From: Ichthyophis bannanicus
Lineage: Eukaryota > Chordata > Amphibia > Gymnophiona > Ichthyophiidae
Length of the DNA: 64,000 bases
Direction of reading: 5' to 3'
Assembly (NCBI GenBank): GCA_033557465.1
Contig: CM066031.1
Span: forward strand, 1,443,736,163-1,443,800,162
Each line of letters begins with the position of its first letter. The stretch's first letter is position 1. Of the stretch, positions 1 to 9,940 are shown piece by piece. Below the pieces are notes generated by a model. It was given only the letters and a program-made list of their open reading frames with translations. It was not told the DNA's origin and did not search any database. Made by a program: the position numbers and the translations under genes.

Positions 1-83
1 AACTTTGTAGTTCTAGTGCTTCAGACGGTGTCATTTCCTGTATGTCACAATGCCAATAAAAACATGTTCTAAAAAAAAAAAAA
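1..83 (+). other. 3' end of an unidentified polyadenylated insert
   Basis: A poly(A) signal AATAAA lies at 55-60 and a run of 13 A at 71-83, directly abutting DIRS reverse-transcriptase sequence that begins near 84. This is how the 3' end of a retroposed transcript or poly(A) LINE looks when inserted into DIRS-A. The body lies outside the window, so its identity cannot be determined. Confidence 0.5.
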
Positions 84-679
84 GAATCCTGTCCCTTGTT
101 GAAGAAGAGGAACCTCTTCTATTGCCCCTTGGGCAAGGAGAGAAGAGATTTCCTGACCCAACAGGTCCAGGAGAGATGGGGAGAATTGAAGTGCCTCACC
201 ATGGTATGTGGAGGAAGGTTGGAAAAATGAAGTTTGTAGCCCTCTCTGATGATAGAGAGGGTCCAGTGCTCTGATGTAATTTGCCCCCATCTGGGAGCAA
301 AGTGAGCTATCCTTCCGGGAATGGTGAGGGGCTCTGGTTGTTCTAGAGCCAGAAATGTTAAGTTCTCTAGGGGCAAGTCAAAACCCCTGAGGGGGTTGAG
401 CCTGCTGAGGGATGACAGACGCTGCAGGCTTTGACCTTGCCTGTTTAGGTTGCTGACGTTTAGCAGCAAAGCGAGGCTGAGAAGATTGTTGGCCAGTATT
501 TGCGGAAAATCTGGCCTTCTTGTAGTAAGGCCTCTTGAAAGACTTTTTCTTGGCAGGAGTAGAGGTAGACTTAGAAAGTCTATCCAATGTAGCATTTTCT
601 GCGTCCATTTGAGTGGCTTTAATTTGCCAGTCTTTACCAAATAAGTTCTCACCTGTACAGGGCAGATTCCGTAAGCCAT
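84..679 (-). pseudogene. N-terminal part of DIRS-A reverse-transcriptase frame
   Basis: This frame overlaps the gag 3' end in another register. It encodes the pre-RT segment with the conserved APRWGQITSEHWTLSIIREGY block (shared with DIRS-G at about 51250) and the block just before the FLIPKK motif. A frame change occurs near 175 relative to DIRS-G, and the sequence stops at the poly(A) junction at 83-84 before any catalytic motif. It cannot make a working polymerase. Confidence 0.75.
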
Positions 680-2201
680 CCAGGACCCAGGGTTCTAGGT
701 CAGAGGCCTGGAGCCAAGCAAGTCGTCGGGCTGCAATGGCAATGCCCGAAGCTCTACCGGCACCCTCAAAGGAATCAAAGGCTGCTCTGTTGGAGAACTT
801 AGAAACATCTAGAAGCTGTTTCACTAAAGAAATGAACTCCTCCTTTCTATCCTCAGGGATAAAGGGGGCAAAATGCTTTACCTTTAGGGCAAGTTCCCTT
901 AGAAACATGCCCATATACAGACTGTAAGAATTAATCCTGGCTATAAGCATACTAGCCTGGAAAAGTTTTCTGCCAAAAGAGTCTAGGGTCTTACATTCTT
1001 GCCCTGGAGGGGTAGAAGAGTGCCTTTTGGTGCTCTTAATCTTTTTCAGCGCAGACTTCACCACAATGGAATGGTGAGGCAGCTGAGTCTTTTGAAACCC
1101 AGGAGAAGGAGGGACCCGGTACATGGTGTCCAACCTACGAGAGTAAGGAGACAACGTTAGAGGAGCCTCCCATAAGTCCATCAAGTGTTCTTGAAGGATT
1201 TCATGGATAGGCAGGGTGACTGCCTCTTTAGGAACCTTAGGGTATCCTAAAATATCCAATTTCTTTGACCTAGGTTCTTTTTCAGAGGATGTGGTAATAG
1301 AAAGTCCTTTAGCTAGCTCTATAATGAAGTCTTGAAAGGACAAATCCTCTGGTGGAGACATTCTCCTCTTTGGGGAAGAGGGGTCTTCATGAAGAACTAG
1401 AGACAGCTCATCAGAGTCCTCAGAGGAGTCAAAATCCTCAGAAGAATCAGAGTATTCTCTATTTGCTTCCAACGCACGATACGCATACCGATCGGTATCG
1501 ACATCGGGCGTACCGGGTATGGGATCGGTATCGGGTGAAAACACGGATCCGGCATGCGGAACCGATCTGCGTTTGGAAGTTGATGGTCTCGGTTCCGGTA
1601 TGGGAGACGATACCGGAACCGGACCCGGTACCGCTGAACGCGGTACCGAGGGCGTCGCAGCTGTAATAAAAGCCAGCATGGCCTGCTGCATGGTCTGAAC
1701 AGTATTGCTCATAGACGCCACTGCTGCCTGGATGTCGGTACCGGTATGGGCCGGTACCCCAGAGCAGTCTAACAGGTGATCAGTCGAGGCCGTGCCATCG
1801 ATGTCAACCTGTAACCCCATAGATGGTGCTTTGGAAGTCAGAGCTTCCCGCCGGGGTTGTTTGGCTGGGGCATGGTCCTCAGATTCAAAATTGAGAGCCT
1901 CTCGATGCTTTGAAGGAGATTTGCTCTTTGAGGACCTGCCCGAAGAAGGTTTGGTTACCTGAGATCCATCCGGAGAGGAAGACCTGGATGACTGTGATGC
2001 TGGATTATCTGAAGCAAACAGCACATGGAATTTGTTGGCCCGGTTCTGCAAACCACGTTTAGACATCTGGGAGCAGGATGGGCAGTCCAGAATGGAGTGG
2101 TCAGGTCCCAAACATTTAAGACACCATTCATGGGTGTCTGTGACAGAAATAACAGCACTACACTTGGTACACTTCTTAAAACCAGGGGCTGGTTTCTCCA
2201 T
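378..2201 (-). CDS. DIRS gag-like protein, intact frame
   Basis: An uninterrupted 607-codon frame starts at an ATG at 2201. Near the N-terminus is a putative double zinc-binding motif: C11-X2-C14, C27-X2-C30, H35, C40-X2-C43. Next come a Ser/Lys-rich stretch, a Pro/Thr/Asp-rich region encoded by GGTACC-rich DNA (about 1486-1660), an acidic segment, and a conserved core around PGFQKTQLPHHSIVV near the middle. A basic, Gln-rich C-terminus follows (KKKSFKRPYYKKAR). By family knowledge DIRS ORF1 is a Gag-like nucleic-acid-binding protein of the retrotransposition particle. The next frame overlaps its 3' end, as is usual in DIRS. It is the only full-length gag in the window without a stop or frameshift. 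Confidence 0.85.
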   Translation of the reverse strand: MEKPAPGFKKCTKCSAVISVTDTHEWCLKCLGPDHSILDCPSCSQMSKRGLQNRANKFHVLFASDNPASQSSRSSSPDGSQVTKPSSGRSSKSKSPSKHREALNFESEDHAPAKQPRREALTSKAPSMGLQVDIDGTASTDHLLDCSGVPAHTGTDIQAAVASMSNTVQTMQQAMLAFITAATPSVPRSAVPGPVPVSSPIPEPRPSTSKRRSVPHAGSVFSPDTDPIPGTPDVDTDRYAYRALEANREYSDSSEDFDSSEDSDELSLVLHEDPSSPKRRMSPPEDLSFQDFIIELAKGLSITTSSEKEPRSKKLDILGYPKVPKEAVTLPIHEILQEHLMDLWEAPLTLSPYSRRLDTMYRVPPSPGFQKTQLPHHSIVVKSALKKIKSTKRHSSTPPGQECKTLDSFGRKLFQASMLIARINSYSLYMGMFLRELALKVKHFAPFIPEDRKEEFISLVKQLLDVSKFSNRAAFDSFEGAGRASGIAIAARRLAWLQASDLEPWVLDGLRNLPCTGENLFGKDWQIKATQMDAENATLDRLSKSTSTPAKKKSFKRPYYKKARFSANTGQQSSQPRFAAKRQQPKQARSKPAASVIPQQAQPPQGF

Positions 2202-2576
2202 GAGGAGAATTTGTGTAGACCTGAGGCCTAACCGAAGTCACCAAGTTGTGCAAGATAAAGATTTTTTTTTTTTTTTAAAAGAAAAGAAAAGAGAGACCGG
2301 CGGTACCGGTTTCAGTATGGGGAAGGCAGGTACGCGGTCTAAAGAAACAAAGTAAAACAATAATTTCTTCAGCGGTGACAGGAACACGACCTGCTGGCTC
2401 CGCGGAAAAAGAGAAACTGAGGAGAGCTGGTCAGGAAGGCGGGAAGGCAGCACGCATGTGCAGTGGGAGACCCCAAAAGCTTCCTTCCTGGGAAGCTGGG
2501 GAGCTTTCCCGCGCAGGCTCCGTCGGTTCCGACGTACCCATAAGTGAGGACTTATTCCTGCTTGTTCCTGGAGATA

Positions 2577-3182
2577 ATACAAGACACAGTCTTAAAGGTA
2601 CAGGGAGCAGAGGTGAGGGAATGTTGTAAGGTGAAGAAACATTTATAAATCCACTTACAGAAATATTAAGAAGAGCAACAGTGTTTATTTAGGCTGTGCA
2701 CTTATGTGCTGTTTGTGCTAAAGGAGCCAATCATTGGGACTCTAACAATTCCCATGTTCAGAAAAAATGGGACTGCTGATGCAGGGATAGTATGAGCATG
2801 AGCAGGGAAAGGATTTCTTTTTGGGTGAGAAACGGAGATCATATTTTTAGACCTGGTACCCCATGCTATTATGCTATGTCATAGCTGTTATGTATAGGTT
2901 CAGGGCATCTCTTTGTCAGAATCATAGTTTTGTGAGAGAAAGTGAGAGTCTGTGCATGTGAGTGGTTTGAGGGGTGCATGGGTGGGGGGGGGATCTGGTG
3001 TGCTTAACTGCAATTCGGGGAGGACATGAAAGTCTGGCCAATACCTGGACCATATGGATGACCAAAGCGTCACCAGGAGCCAGTGTGATTGGGCAATCAA
3101 ACTCAGAAAGGGTTCCCTATGGTTAAATGCAGAGCCGGTCCATCCATTGTGCGGGAATGTTGCCTGCACATGGCCCCGCACC
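2577..3182. other. No recognisable gene or repeat
   Basis: This is AT-balanced sequence between the DIRS-A terminus and the palindrome. I see no coding frame with family resemblance and no clear repeat. A G run lies at about 2983-2991. Confidence 0.4.
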
Positions 3183-3510
3183 TTGGGGGACCCTGCGCCT
3201 GATCGGCTGCAGAGGGAGCTAGAGAGGCCCGGCTGACCTTTGAACAGCTGAGGGAGTAAAGAGCGGCATTTGCTTTCTCTCCCGTGGCTGTGATAAAAGG
3301 AACCAGCTGGTGCGCTGAGTGCTGGGAGATTAAATAGGGGCATGTCGTTTGACCTCCCAGCACTCAGCGCGCCAGTGGGCTCCTTTTTATTACAGCTGCG
3401 GTATTGAAAGCAAATGACGCTCTTTATTCCCACGGCTGTTCAGAAGTCAGTTGGGGCTTCAGGCCTCCCTAGCTCCTTCTGAAGCTGATCAGGCGTAGGG
3501 CCCCTTTTGA
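3183..3510. repeat. Large imperfect palindrome
   Basis: The left arm (about 3183-3330) and right arm (about 3353-3510) are reverse complements over roughly 150 bases with scattered mismatches, around a spacer of about 22 bases. Examples are CTGGTGCGCTGAGTGCTGGG at 3306-3325 against its near-complement at about 3357-3376, and CGCCTGATCGGCTGCAG against CTTCTGAAGCTGATCAGGCG. It sits at the 3' side of hAT-like copy 1, the same relative place as the palindrome of the copy at 60039-62318. Confidence 0.8.
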
Positions 3511-4750
3511 TGTGTAGCTGGGGGGGGGGGGGACTGGGAGCTAGAATGGGAATGAGGGGGTCAGGACTAGAAATGGGCAGATGTTGGGGGATGGGGGACT
3601 AGATGCTAGGAGGGGCTGGGAGGGAGTGGATGCTGGAGGGTTAGGGCTGGAAATGGACTGGGGATGGGGAACTGGAACTAGAAGGGGAGCTGATGCTGGA
3701 AGGGACTGGGGGAGGACTGATACAGGGGGGTTAAAAATAGAAATGGCCTGGGGATGGGGGACTGGAAGGGAACTGATGATGGGAGGGACTGGAGGAGGAC
3801 TGATGCTAACAGATGGGGAACTGGGATTGGAAGGGAGTTGATGCTGGAAGGGACTGGAGAAGGACTGATACTGAGGGGCAAGGCCTGGAAATGGGCTGAT
3901 GCAGGGGGATGGGCGAATGGGACTGGAAGGGAGTGGATGCTGGAAGGGACCAGGATGCTGGGGGAGGACCAGAAGGGGGTGGGACTGGGAAAGACGGGAG
4001 AAAGAAAGAAGCTGGGGGAGTGAGGATGGAGACGGGAATAGATAATTGTGTGGGAGGGAAGAAAAATCTATGATTGGCTGAGTATTGGGAGAGTAAGTGG
4101 AGATTGAGGATGGAGGGGTGAAATTTGAATGGATGAAAAAGGAATAAAGAAATGGAGGAAAGAGCAAAAGGGGAAAGATCACTATGTTAAAGGCAGATGT
4201 AGAGAGAATAGAAAAAAACTGAAGAGAGAAAAAAGGACAAATGGACAACAGACAATGGAGAGTTAGGAGAAGACACAAGGAAAGCAGAGGAACGCGACTG
4301 GGGCAATTGCAACTGAAAAATAAAATGCTCAAACAGCAAAAGGTGGAAAAAATCTATTTTATTTTGAATTTATTAACTGGAATATGTCAGCTCTGGGAAA
4401 TGTGCATAACTAACTTTTAATTAATTTGTAGTTTTATTTCTCCAGTATTGTACATTCCAAGTTTGGCTTTTGGGGTTCCCAGTTTAATTACTGTTTTCAT
4501 ATTTCTAAATTGTAATCCATTGTTTTATGTTTGATGACAGACTATGTTTTGCATGTGTAACTGAGCTGCAGTATTCTGCTCATGTAGTTTCTATTTGACA
4601 GTGCCACTTGTTCTCTTTCCCCAGTAGGAGATGTATTGGTATTCTCTAAGATGTATTGGTTTAATCTTTGCAGTGTTGCCTTTTGATAAGTAGGATTTGG
4701 TGCTTTGTGAATCCTGGTAGTGCTGTTGTGATATGCTATGGATTCTAAAT
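3511..4750 (-). mobile_element. hAT-like nonautonomous element, copy 1
   Basis: On the minus strand this matches the order of the element at 60039-62318. A unique 5' part (about 4330-4745, reverse complement of 60220-60700) is followed by a C-rich tandem array (plus-strand purine-rich, about 3520-4030). The palindrome at 3183-3510 comes next. The long open frame across 3541-4332 is a product of low complexity and not a gene. Clear terminal inverted repeats and target duplications are not visible in this copy, so assignment to hAT rests on the copy at 60039. Confidence 0.65.
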
Positions 4751-4888
4751 GCTCCTACAATAGATCTGCACTACAGATTTTGAGTTCAAGAAGCATACTT
4801 GGGAACTGACTCAGCGCTTGCTTGATAGGGATTACCCGTCCTCTATCATTCAGCGAGCATATAAGAGGGCTAGATTCAAACCCTGGAG

Positions 4889-5176
4889 TGGAGGAGTGGC
4901 CTAGTGGTTGGGGCAGGTACTTCAGGCCGGAAGGTCGGTGGTTCATATCCCAGTAGAGGACAGCAACCTTGGGCCGGAAGGACTGGGGTTTCTAGTCCCA
5001 TAGGTGCTCCTTGTGGTCTTGGGCAAGCCACTTAACCCTCCATAGCCCATGTTCCCTGTAAAATAGTTATCTCCAAGTTATAATGCCCTGTTCAATGTAA
5101 TTTCAGTTTGTTCAATGTAAACCGCACTGATGCAGAATAGCGCGGTATATAAGAGAATGTAAATAAATAAAAAAAA
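4889..5176 (+). mobile_element. tRNA-headed SINE with L2-type tail
   Basis: The head carries a box A-like TGGCCTAGTGG and a slightly degraded box B GGTTCATATCC, so it derives from a tRNA promoter. The body includes the conserved TTGGGCAAGCCACTTAACCC segment. The tail (AACCGCACTGATGC, then GCGGTATATAAGAGAATGTAAATAAATAAA) closely resembles the tails of the L2-like LINEs here, for example 58720-58792. It is inserted inside the Penelope-like remnant. Confidence 0.85.
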
Positions 5177-5429
5177 TCATCTGTAATGGTGGTCATCAGC
5201 TGGAAAACCTTCACTGGATTCTGATCTGCCTAAACCATTGGTAGGTGTGCTCCCTTACATGGTGAATACTTCAACATTAACTTCTTTGCTTAAGAAACAT
5301 TGGTATATTTTATTGTTACAGCCATGTTTTCAAACACAATTAACCATTGCATATAATCAGGGTCACAACAGCAGAGAATCATCTGATTCATGTGACAGTG
5401 GCATCTGACCGTTCCTGTTATCAAGATTC

Positions 5430-5880
5430 TTCGATCCATGGCCGTGTTGTATGTTCCCATTGTGATTTTTGTTTGACCACCTTAAGCGGTCCCGATTGAA
5501 CAGACCATTCTATGAACTTACCTTACTCCACTCGTTGGCATACAAATTGTTTGATATCGTTTGTAGTATATCTATTGATTTGCCCTTGTTCATTAAAATA
5601 AATTGGTAGGAAATCGAGGCCTGTCAAATCCTGTCTACAAGAACATCATTCACGGTTGAATACCAAGACGACTATGGCACCAGTAATGGCTCATTGCTTG
5701 CAGGCAGGCCACACTTATGTGGAGTTATGGTGTCAAATACTGGATCATATCCCCTACGACCCTCAGGGTGGAGATTGGGTATGTCGCCTACAGTTTCTTG
5801 AGCAATCGTGGATTTACAAATTGCATTCTATTTTCCCTAATGGACTGAATTTAGAGTTGGATTGGTGGAGTCTTCTTTAA
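5430..5880 (+). pseudogene. GIY-YIG endonuclease domain of Penelope-like element
   Basis: Conceptual translation shows the Cys-rich HGRVVCSHCDFC segment, then VVYLLICPC and an R-P-V-K...EHHSRLN stretch (the GIY-YIG core region), then PVMAHCLQAGH. It ends with LEQSWIYKLHSIFPNGLNLE before TAA at 5878-5880. The E..WI..L....P.GLN block is a hallmark of the Penelope-like C-terminus. At least one in-frame stop near 5500 and a frame change near 5605, where the Tyr-Val-Gly-Lys block should be, disrupt it. The endonuclease would nick target DNA to prime reverse transcription. Confidence 0.7.
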
Positions 5881-6445
5881 ATGCACATGATTCTTATGGG
5901 TGCCATTCTCAGTTGATGTCATGGACTTGCCATATAAAAGAGCCCTGGACTCTGGCTTTTCATGCAATTTTGAATCATGAACATGGTGTTCAGTGAAGGA
6001 ACCCTTTCAGTGTTATCGCTTGAGACAGAACACATTTAAATGTGTTGAGCTCGAAACACAGGTCTGAGTTGCGTCATATTTCTATGGGATTCCTGATTTT
6101 GGATTTAACTCCAGCGGTTCACCTTTTACCGGTTTCAGAGGTTGACAGATTCCTGACCAGTGCGGTGTAGTCTGCTGGGACTTGGACAAATTGGCATTTG
6201 CTATATTACAAGCTAGGTTATAGCCATACTACTAGTTAAGTCATAATTTTATGAATGCGCTACACTATGGTGGTGTCTGCACATGGTTTTGGAAAGTGTT
6301 GCCTTTAAAGCGAATAAAATGGAAAGTTTGTTTCAAGAGAGGAATCTTTTTCCCTTCATAACAAACCTTCCAACAAAAAAACATATTAGTGGGACGTTGC
6401 CAGTCTAACCTTAGTTTATGGATTATAAATGAGCAGGATGTACAG
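5881..6445 (+). other. Probable 3' region of the Penelope-like element, otherwise unassigned
   Basis: There is no coding frame of interest. About 6030-6070 contains TTGAGCTCGAAACACAGGTC between short complementary runs (ACACATTTAAATGTGT). This faintly resembles the CUGAUGA...GAAA core of hammerhead ribozymes carried by Penelope-like elements. The match is weak, and the rest is unassigned. Confidence 0.25.
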
Positions 6446-6613
6446 TATAAGAACATAAGATATGCCATACTGGGTCAGACCAAGGTCCATCAAGCCCAGT
6501 ATCCTGTTTTCAACAGTGGCCAATCTAGGTCATACGTACCTAGCAATTTCCCCAAAAGACACAGGTTCCACAATGCTTGTATTGGGTCAAGCATTGATAT
6601 CCTGGGTCCCTTC

Positions 6614-7490
6614 TTAATAATGGTTTATGGACCTTTCCTCTAGGAACTTGTTGAAACCTTTTTTAAACCCAGCTACACTAACAGCCTTTACTACATCCTC
6701 CGGTAACATATTCCAGAGTTTGATTACACGTTGAGTGAAAAAATATTTTCTTTTATTAGTCTTAAATAGTTTACCCTGTAGCTTCATTGCATGTCCCCTA
6801 GTCTTTCTATATTCTGATAATGTAAACAATTGATACACGTTTACCCCTTCCACTCCGTTCATTAATTTATAGACTTCTATCATATCTCCCCTCGGACGTC
6901 TCTTTTCCAGGTTAAAGAGCCTTAACCTTTTTAGCCTCCAGCCTTTCCTTATGATACCTAGCATTCTATTTGCTCTCTTGGCCGCCGCTGCACACTGGGC
7001 CGGGGGTTTTAACATGTTATCCACAATGACGCCTAAATCTTTTTACTGGGTGGTGGTTCCTAATGTGGAACCTTACATTGTGTAACCATATTTTGGGTTG
7101 TTCTTCCCTAGGTGCATAACTTTGCACTTGTCCACATTAAATTTCATCTGCCATTTTGATGCCCAGTCTTCCAATTTATCAAGATCCTCTTGTAATTTTC
7201 CACAATCCTCTTGGGTTTTAACAACTTTAAATAGTTTTGTGTCATCTGTAAATTTGACAACCTCACTTGTTATTCCCTTTTCCAGGTCATTTATGAATAT
7301 GTCAAAAAGCAGCGGACCCAGGACAGATCCTTGGGGTATACCACTATTCACCTTTTTCCATTGGGAAAATTGGCTATTTAGCCCTACCCTCTGCTTTCTG
7401 TCTTTTAACCAGTTCCTGATCCACAATAGTACACTGCCTCTTATCCCATGACTCTAGTTTTGCCAAAAGTCTCTGATGAGGGACCTTGTC
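6614..7490 (-). pseudogene. CR1 RT palm to C-terminus fragment
   Basis: The frame at 7073-7426 has [19 protein letters not shown] and a catalytic box read as FTDD where relatives have FADD. The frame at 6614-7024 has the C-terminal [20 protein letters not shown] and [20 protein letters not shown] blocks. A deletion removes the segment with [15 protein letters not shown] seen in the intact copy. The two pieces are in different frames, so this is not functional. Confidence 0.8.
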
Positions 7491-7521
7491 AAAGGTTTTC
7501 TGAATGTTCAAATACACTATA

Positions 7522-8415
7522 TCAACCTAATAGCAGATCTGCAATCTCATATTTCAGTTCTTTCAACACCCTTGGATGTATATCATGCGGCCCAGGTGAT
7601 TTGCTACTCTTCAGTTTATCTAATAGTTGCAATACATCTTCCCGATGTATCGATATTTCCTTCAATTCTTCCGCACTTTTAAATACCACTTCAGTCATGG
7701 GTAACATCCCTACATCTTCCTCAGTAAAGACTGAAGCAAAGAATTCATTCAGTCTCTCCGCTATCGCCTTGTCGCCTCTTAGTGCACATTTAACCCCTCT
7801 ATCATCTAATGGACCAACTGACTCTTTCACAGGTTTTTTGCTACGAATGTACTTGAAAAAGTCTTTATTACGCATTTTTGCTTCCACGGCAAGCTTCTTC
7901 TCAAATTCTCCCTTTGCCTGCCTTATCAATGCCTTGCGTTTAACTTGCCAGTGCTTGTGCTGTTTCCAGTTTTCGTCGTTTGGCTCTTTTTTCCATTTCC
8001 TGAAAGATGCTTTTTTGGCAACAACAGCCTCTCTGACCTCACCTTTAAACCATACTGGCAGTTTTTTGGACTTCCTTCCACTTTTGTTAAAGCATGGAAT
8101 ACAGCTGGTCTGAGCTTCCAAGATAGTATTTTTCAACAACACCCAAGCTTGGTGTAAGTCTTTAACCTTTGCAACTGCTCCTTTTAGTTTTTTCTTAACT
8201 ATTTTCCTCATTTTATCATAGTCTCCCTTTCGAAAGTTAAAAGGTAGTACTGTGGCTCTCCTTACTATCCCTCCTCCACTAATTAAATCAAACGCGATCA
8301 TGTTATGATCACTATTGCCAGTGTCACCTGCCAGGTACTTCCTAATGTACCTGGCAGCTGACACTGGAGTATAGTAATGTAGAAATCTAGCAGTCTCTTT
8401 ATACTCACTGCCCAT
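7522..8415 (-). pseudogene. CR1 ORF2 fragment: endonuclease end to RT start
   Basis: This is an open frame of about 297 codons. It contains the endonuclease terminal motif SDHNMI at about residues 36-41, a Lys-rich linker (KSKKLPVWFKGEVREAV, FFKYIRSKKPVKESVG), and the first RT block [20 protein letters not shown]. It stops at the internal deletion at about 7531, so the RT fingers and first catalytic Asp are missing. The shared first RT block matches the copy at 18130-18270 closely. Confidence 0.8.
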
Positions 8416-8436
8416 GGAAATAGTATTGAGACGCTC

Positions 8437-8573
8437 ATTAAGAGGTTTGTCTACTAAAAGTTAATGCACATTCACAAATGTTAATATGCGCTAAGTACAG
8501 CAATACCCATTTATTTCTATTGGCACAGTTGCACATAACACACATTAGTAAACATGCCCCTAAGTCATTGCCA
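8437..8573. mobile_element. Short MITE with TA-flanked inverted ends
   Basis: The left end TTAAGAGGTTTGTCTACTAA and the right end, read on the minus strand as CTTAGGGGCATGTTTACTAA, are imperfect inverted repeats. Both sit next to TA dinucleotides. The ends resemble those of the foldback at 25321-25427, pointing to one Tc1/mariner-like TA-target MITE family (inference). Confidence 0.55.
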
Positions 8574-8584
8574 GGACAAAAAAA

Positions 8585-8761
8585 AAAGTTTGTGAAGGGC
8601 TCCTTGGAAAGCCACCTAAATTTTAGATGACCAACATATACATTTTAAAATAAAATAAATTTGCGCAAATGAGATCCATTGACTATGCAAATGAGGCCCC
8701 TCAATGAGACTCTGCACATGGCCCCGCATCACCCTTGGGCTGCCCCTGGCTAAATGTCAAA
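8585..8761 (-). repeat. Fragment related to the 5' end of the 60039 hAT-like element
   Basis: GCAAATGAGGCCCCTCAATG and the following GGCCCCGCATCACCCTTGGG / CTGCCCCTGG blocks are the near reverse complement of about 60088-60140. No termini are seen. Confidence 0.45.
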
Positions 8762-9940
8762 ACATATTACATAATAACATAGTAAATGATGGCAGATAAA
8801 GACCAGTATGGTCCATCTAGTCTGCCTAGTAAGATGGCAGGAGTAGGTGCACGTGCCACTCTGTGCAGGCCACCCCTCCCCATGTCTTTGTTTAGGGGTG
8901 AACCCACCGCTCCGTGTAGGACACCCCTATTTATTGAGAAATTGAATGGTTCAGTTTATTTTGATTTTATCCTGTTGCTGTAAAGGGATCCAATGTGTCT
9001 GTCCCATGCCATTTTGAATTCCGTCACTGTGTTTGCCCCACCACTTCCATCGGGAGGGCATTCCAAGCATCCACCACCCTTTCAGTGAAAAAGTATTTCC
9101 TGACATTGCCTTTCAATTTACCATTTTGCAGCTTCATGTAATGCCCTCTAGTTTTACAGCTTCCCCATCTTTGGAAGAGGTTTGTTTGTTCATTATTTCT
9201 CTTTAAGTATTTAAAGGTCTGAATCATATCTCCCCTATCCCTCCTCTCCTCCAAAGTGTACATATTTAGGTCTCTTCTCATAAGGCTTCTGATACAGGCT
9301 CCAAATCATTTTGGTCATCTTCCTCTGAACAGTTTCCAGTCTTTTTACATCCTTTGCAAGATATGCTCTCCAAAACTGAACACAGTATTCCAAGTGAGGC
9401 CTCACCAATGACTTATACAGTGGCATTAGTACCTCTTCCTTTCTGCTGGTAATTCCTCTTTGTATGCAGCCCAACATCCTCCTGGCTTTTGCCACTGTCT
9501 TGTCGCACTGTTTTGCCACCTTGAGATCTACAGAAATAATCACACCAAGGTCTTTCTCCTGATCCGTGTACACCAACCTCTCGCCCCGTATCGCGTACAT
9601 TTCCCTTGGATTTCTGCTACCCAAGTGCATGACACTGCACTTCTTTGCATTAAATCTTAATTGCCAAGCATTAGACCACTCTTCCAGCTTTCGTAGATCT
9701 TTCCTTATGTTAACCACTCCTTCAGGGGAGTCCACTCTGTTGCAAATTTTCGTGTCATCTGCAAAAAGACAGACCTTTCCATTCAGTCTTTCAGCAATAT
9801 CACTCACAAATACATTGAACAGTGCCGGGCCCAGGACCGAACCCTGGGGCAGCCCGCTAATCACCTTCCTTTCATCCGAGTGAGCTCCATTTACCATCAC
9901 CTTCTGTTGTCTGTCAGTCAACCAAATTTCTGATCCAGTT
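8762..9940 (-). mobile_element. CR1-like LINE (family b), 5' truncated
   Basis: The tail (8762-9023) contains GACCAGTATGGTCCATCTAG and TCTGCC, a block that recurs at 20251-20278, 39860-39930, 45375-45490 and 63090-63137. Coding sequence follows on the minus strand up to about 9935, ending at the usual 5' truncation. Two frames are needed, with a shift near 9260. Confidence 0.85.
9024..9921 (-). pseudogene. CR1 family b RT fragment with intact FADD box
   Basis: The frame 9235-9921 (228 codons) contains [32 protein letters not shown] (two catalytic Asp), MHLGSRNP and the [20 protein letters not shown] thumb block. A shift near 9260 moves to the frame ending at 9024, which carries EERRDRGDMIQTFKYLKRNN and KYFFTERVVDAWNALPMEVV. 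The first RT half and the endonuclease are absent because of 5' truncation. Confidence 0.8.

Larger units (their letters stand above)
84..2576 (-). mobile_element. DIRS-A, truncated DIRS-like retrotransposon (5' half)
   Basis: The high-coordinate end (about 2400-2576) is a DIRS terminal repeat that closely resembles the ends of DIRS-G and DIRS-H, finishing in CCTGGAGATA at 2567-2576. Reading leftward on the minus strand it carries a full gag and the start of the reverse-transcriptase frame. It breaks off at about 84 against the poly(A) run of another insert, so the reverse-transcriptase core, RNase H, recombinase, ICR and second terminal repeat are missing or lie outside the window. DIRS elements move through a tyrosine recombinase rather than an integrase and leave no target duplication. 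Confidence 0.85.
4757..5880 (+). mobile_element. Penelope-like element remnant (RT end plus GIY-YIG), split by a SINE
   Basis: The first piece, 4757-4888, translates to a segment with LTQRLLDRDYPSSIIQRAYK, typical of the C-terminal end of a Penelope-like reverse transcriptase. A SINE occupies 4889-5176. After it, about 5270-5345 encodes LLKKHWYILLLQP and AYNQGHN, matching the KHW...nLrd linker of the family. The GIY-YIG endonuclease runs from about 5430 to the stop at 5880. Several stops and shifts make it dead. The upstream polymerase core is absent, cut off where hAT-like copy 1 begins. Confidence 0.75.
6446..8427 (-). mobile_element. CR1-like LINE (family a), internally deleted
   Basis: The 3' untranslated region (about 6446-6650) ends in the octamer-like repeat GAACATAAG. 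It contains the CCATACTGGGTCAGACC and GCCCAGTATCCTGT blocks typical of CR1 tails. Upstream on the minus strand lie RT fragments ([24 protein letters not shown]) and the end of the APE endonuclease (GNSDHNMI). Compared with the copy at 16506-18279 it lacks about 295 bases at 7531 and about 180 bases near 6950. Confidence 0.85.

Noticed and set aside
3541..4332. 263-codon minus-strand open frame rich in Pro/Ser/Leu/Phe
   Set aside because: It spans a purine-rich tandem array where stops are rare by composition, and the same array at 61000-61930 has diverged without frame conservation.
7098..8113. Plus-strand open frames of 117 and 221 codons
   Set aside because: They are the antisense of CR1 ORF2, whose motifs are on the minus strand.
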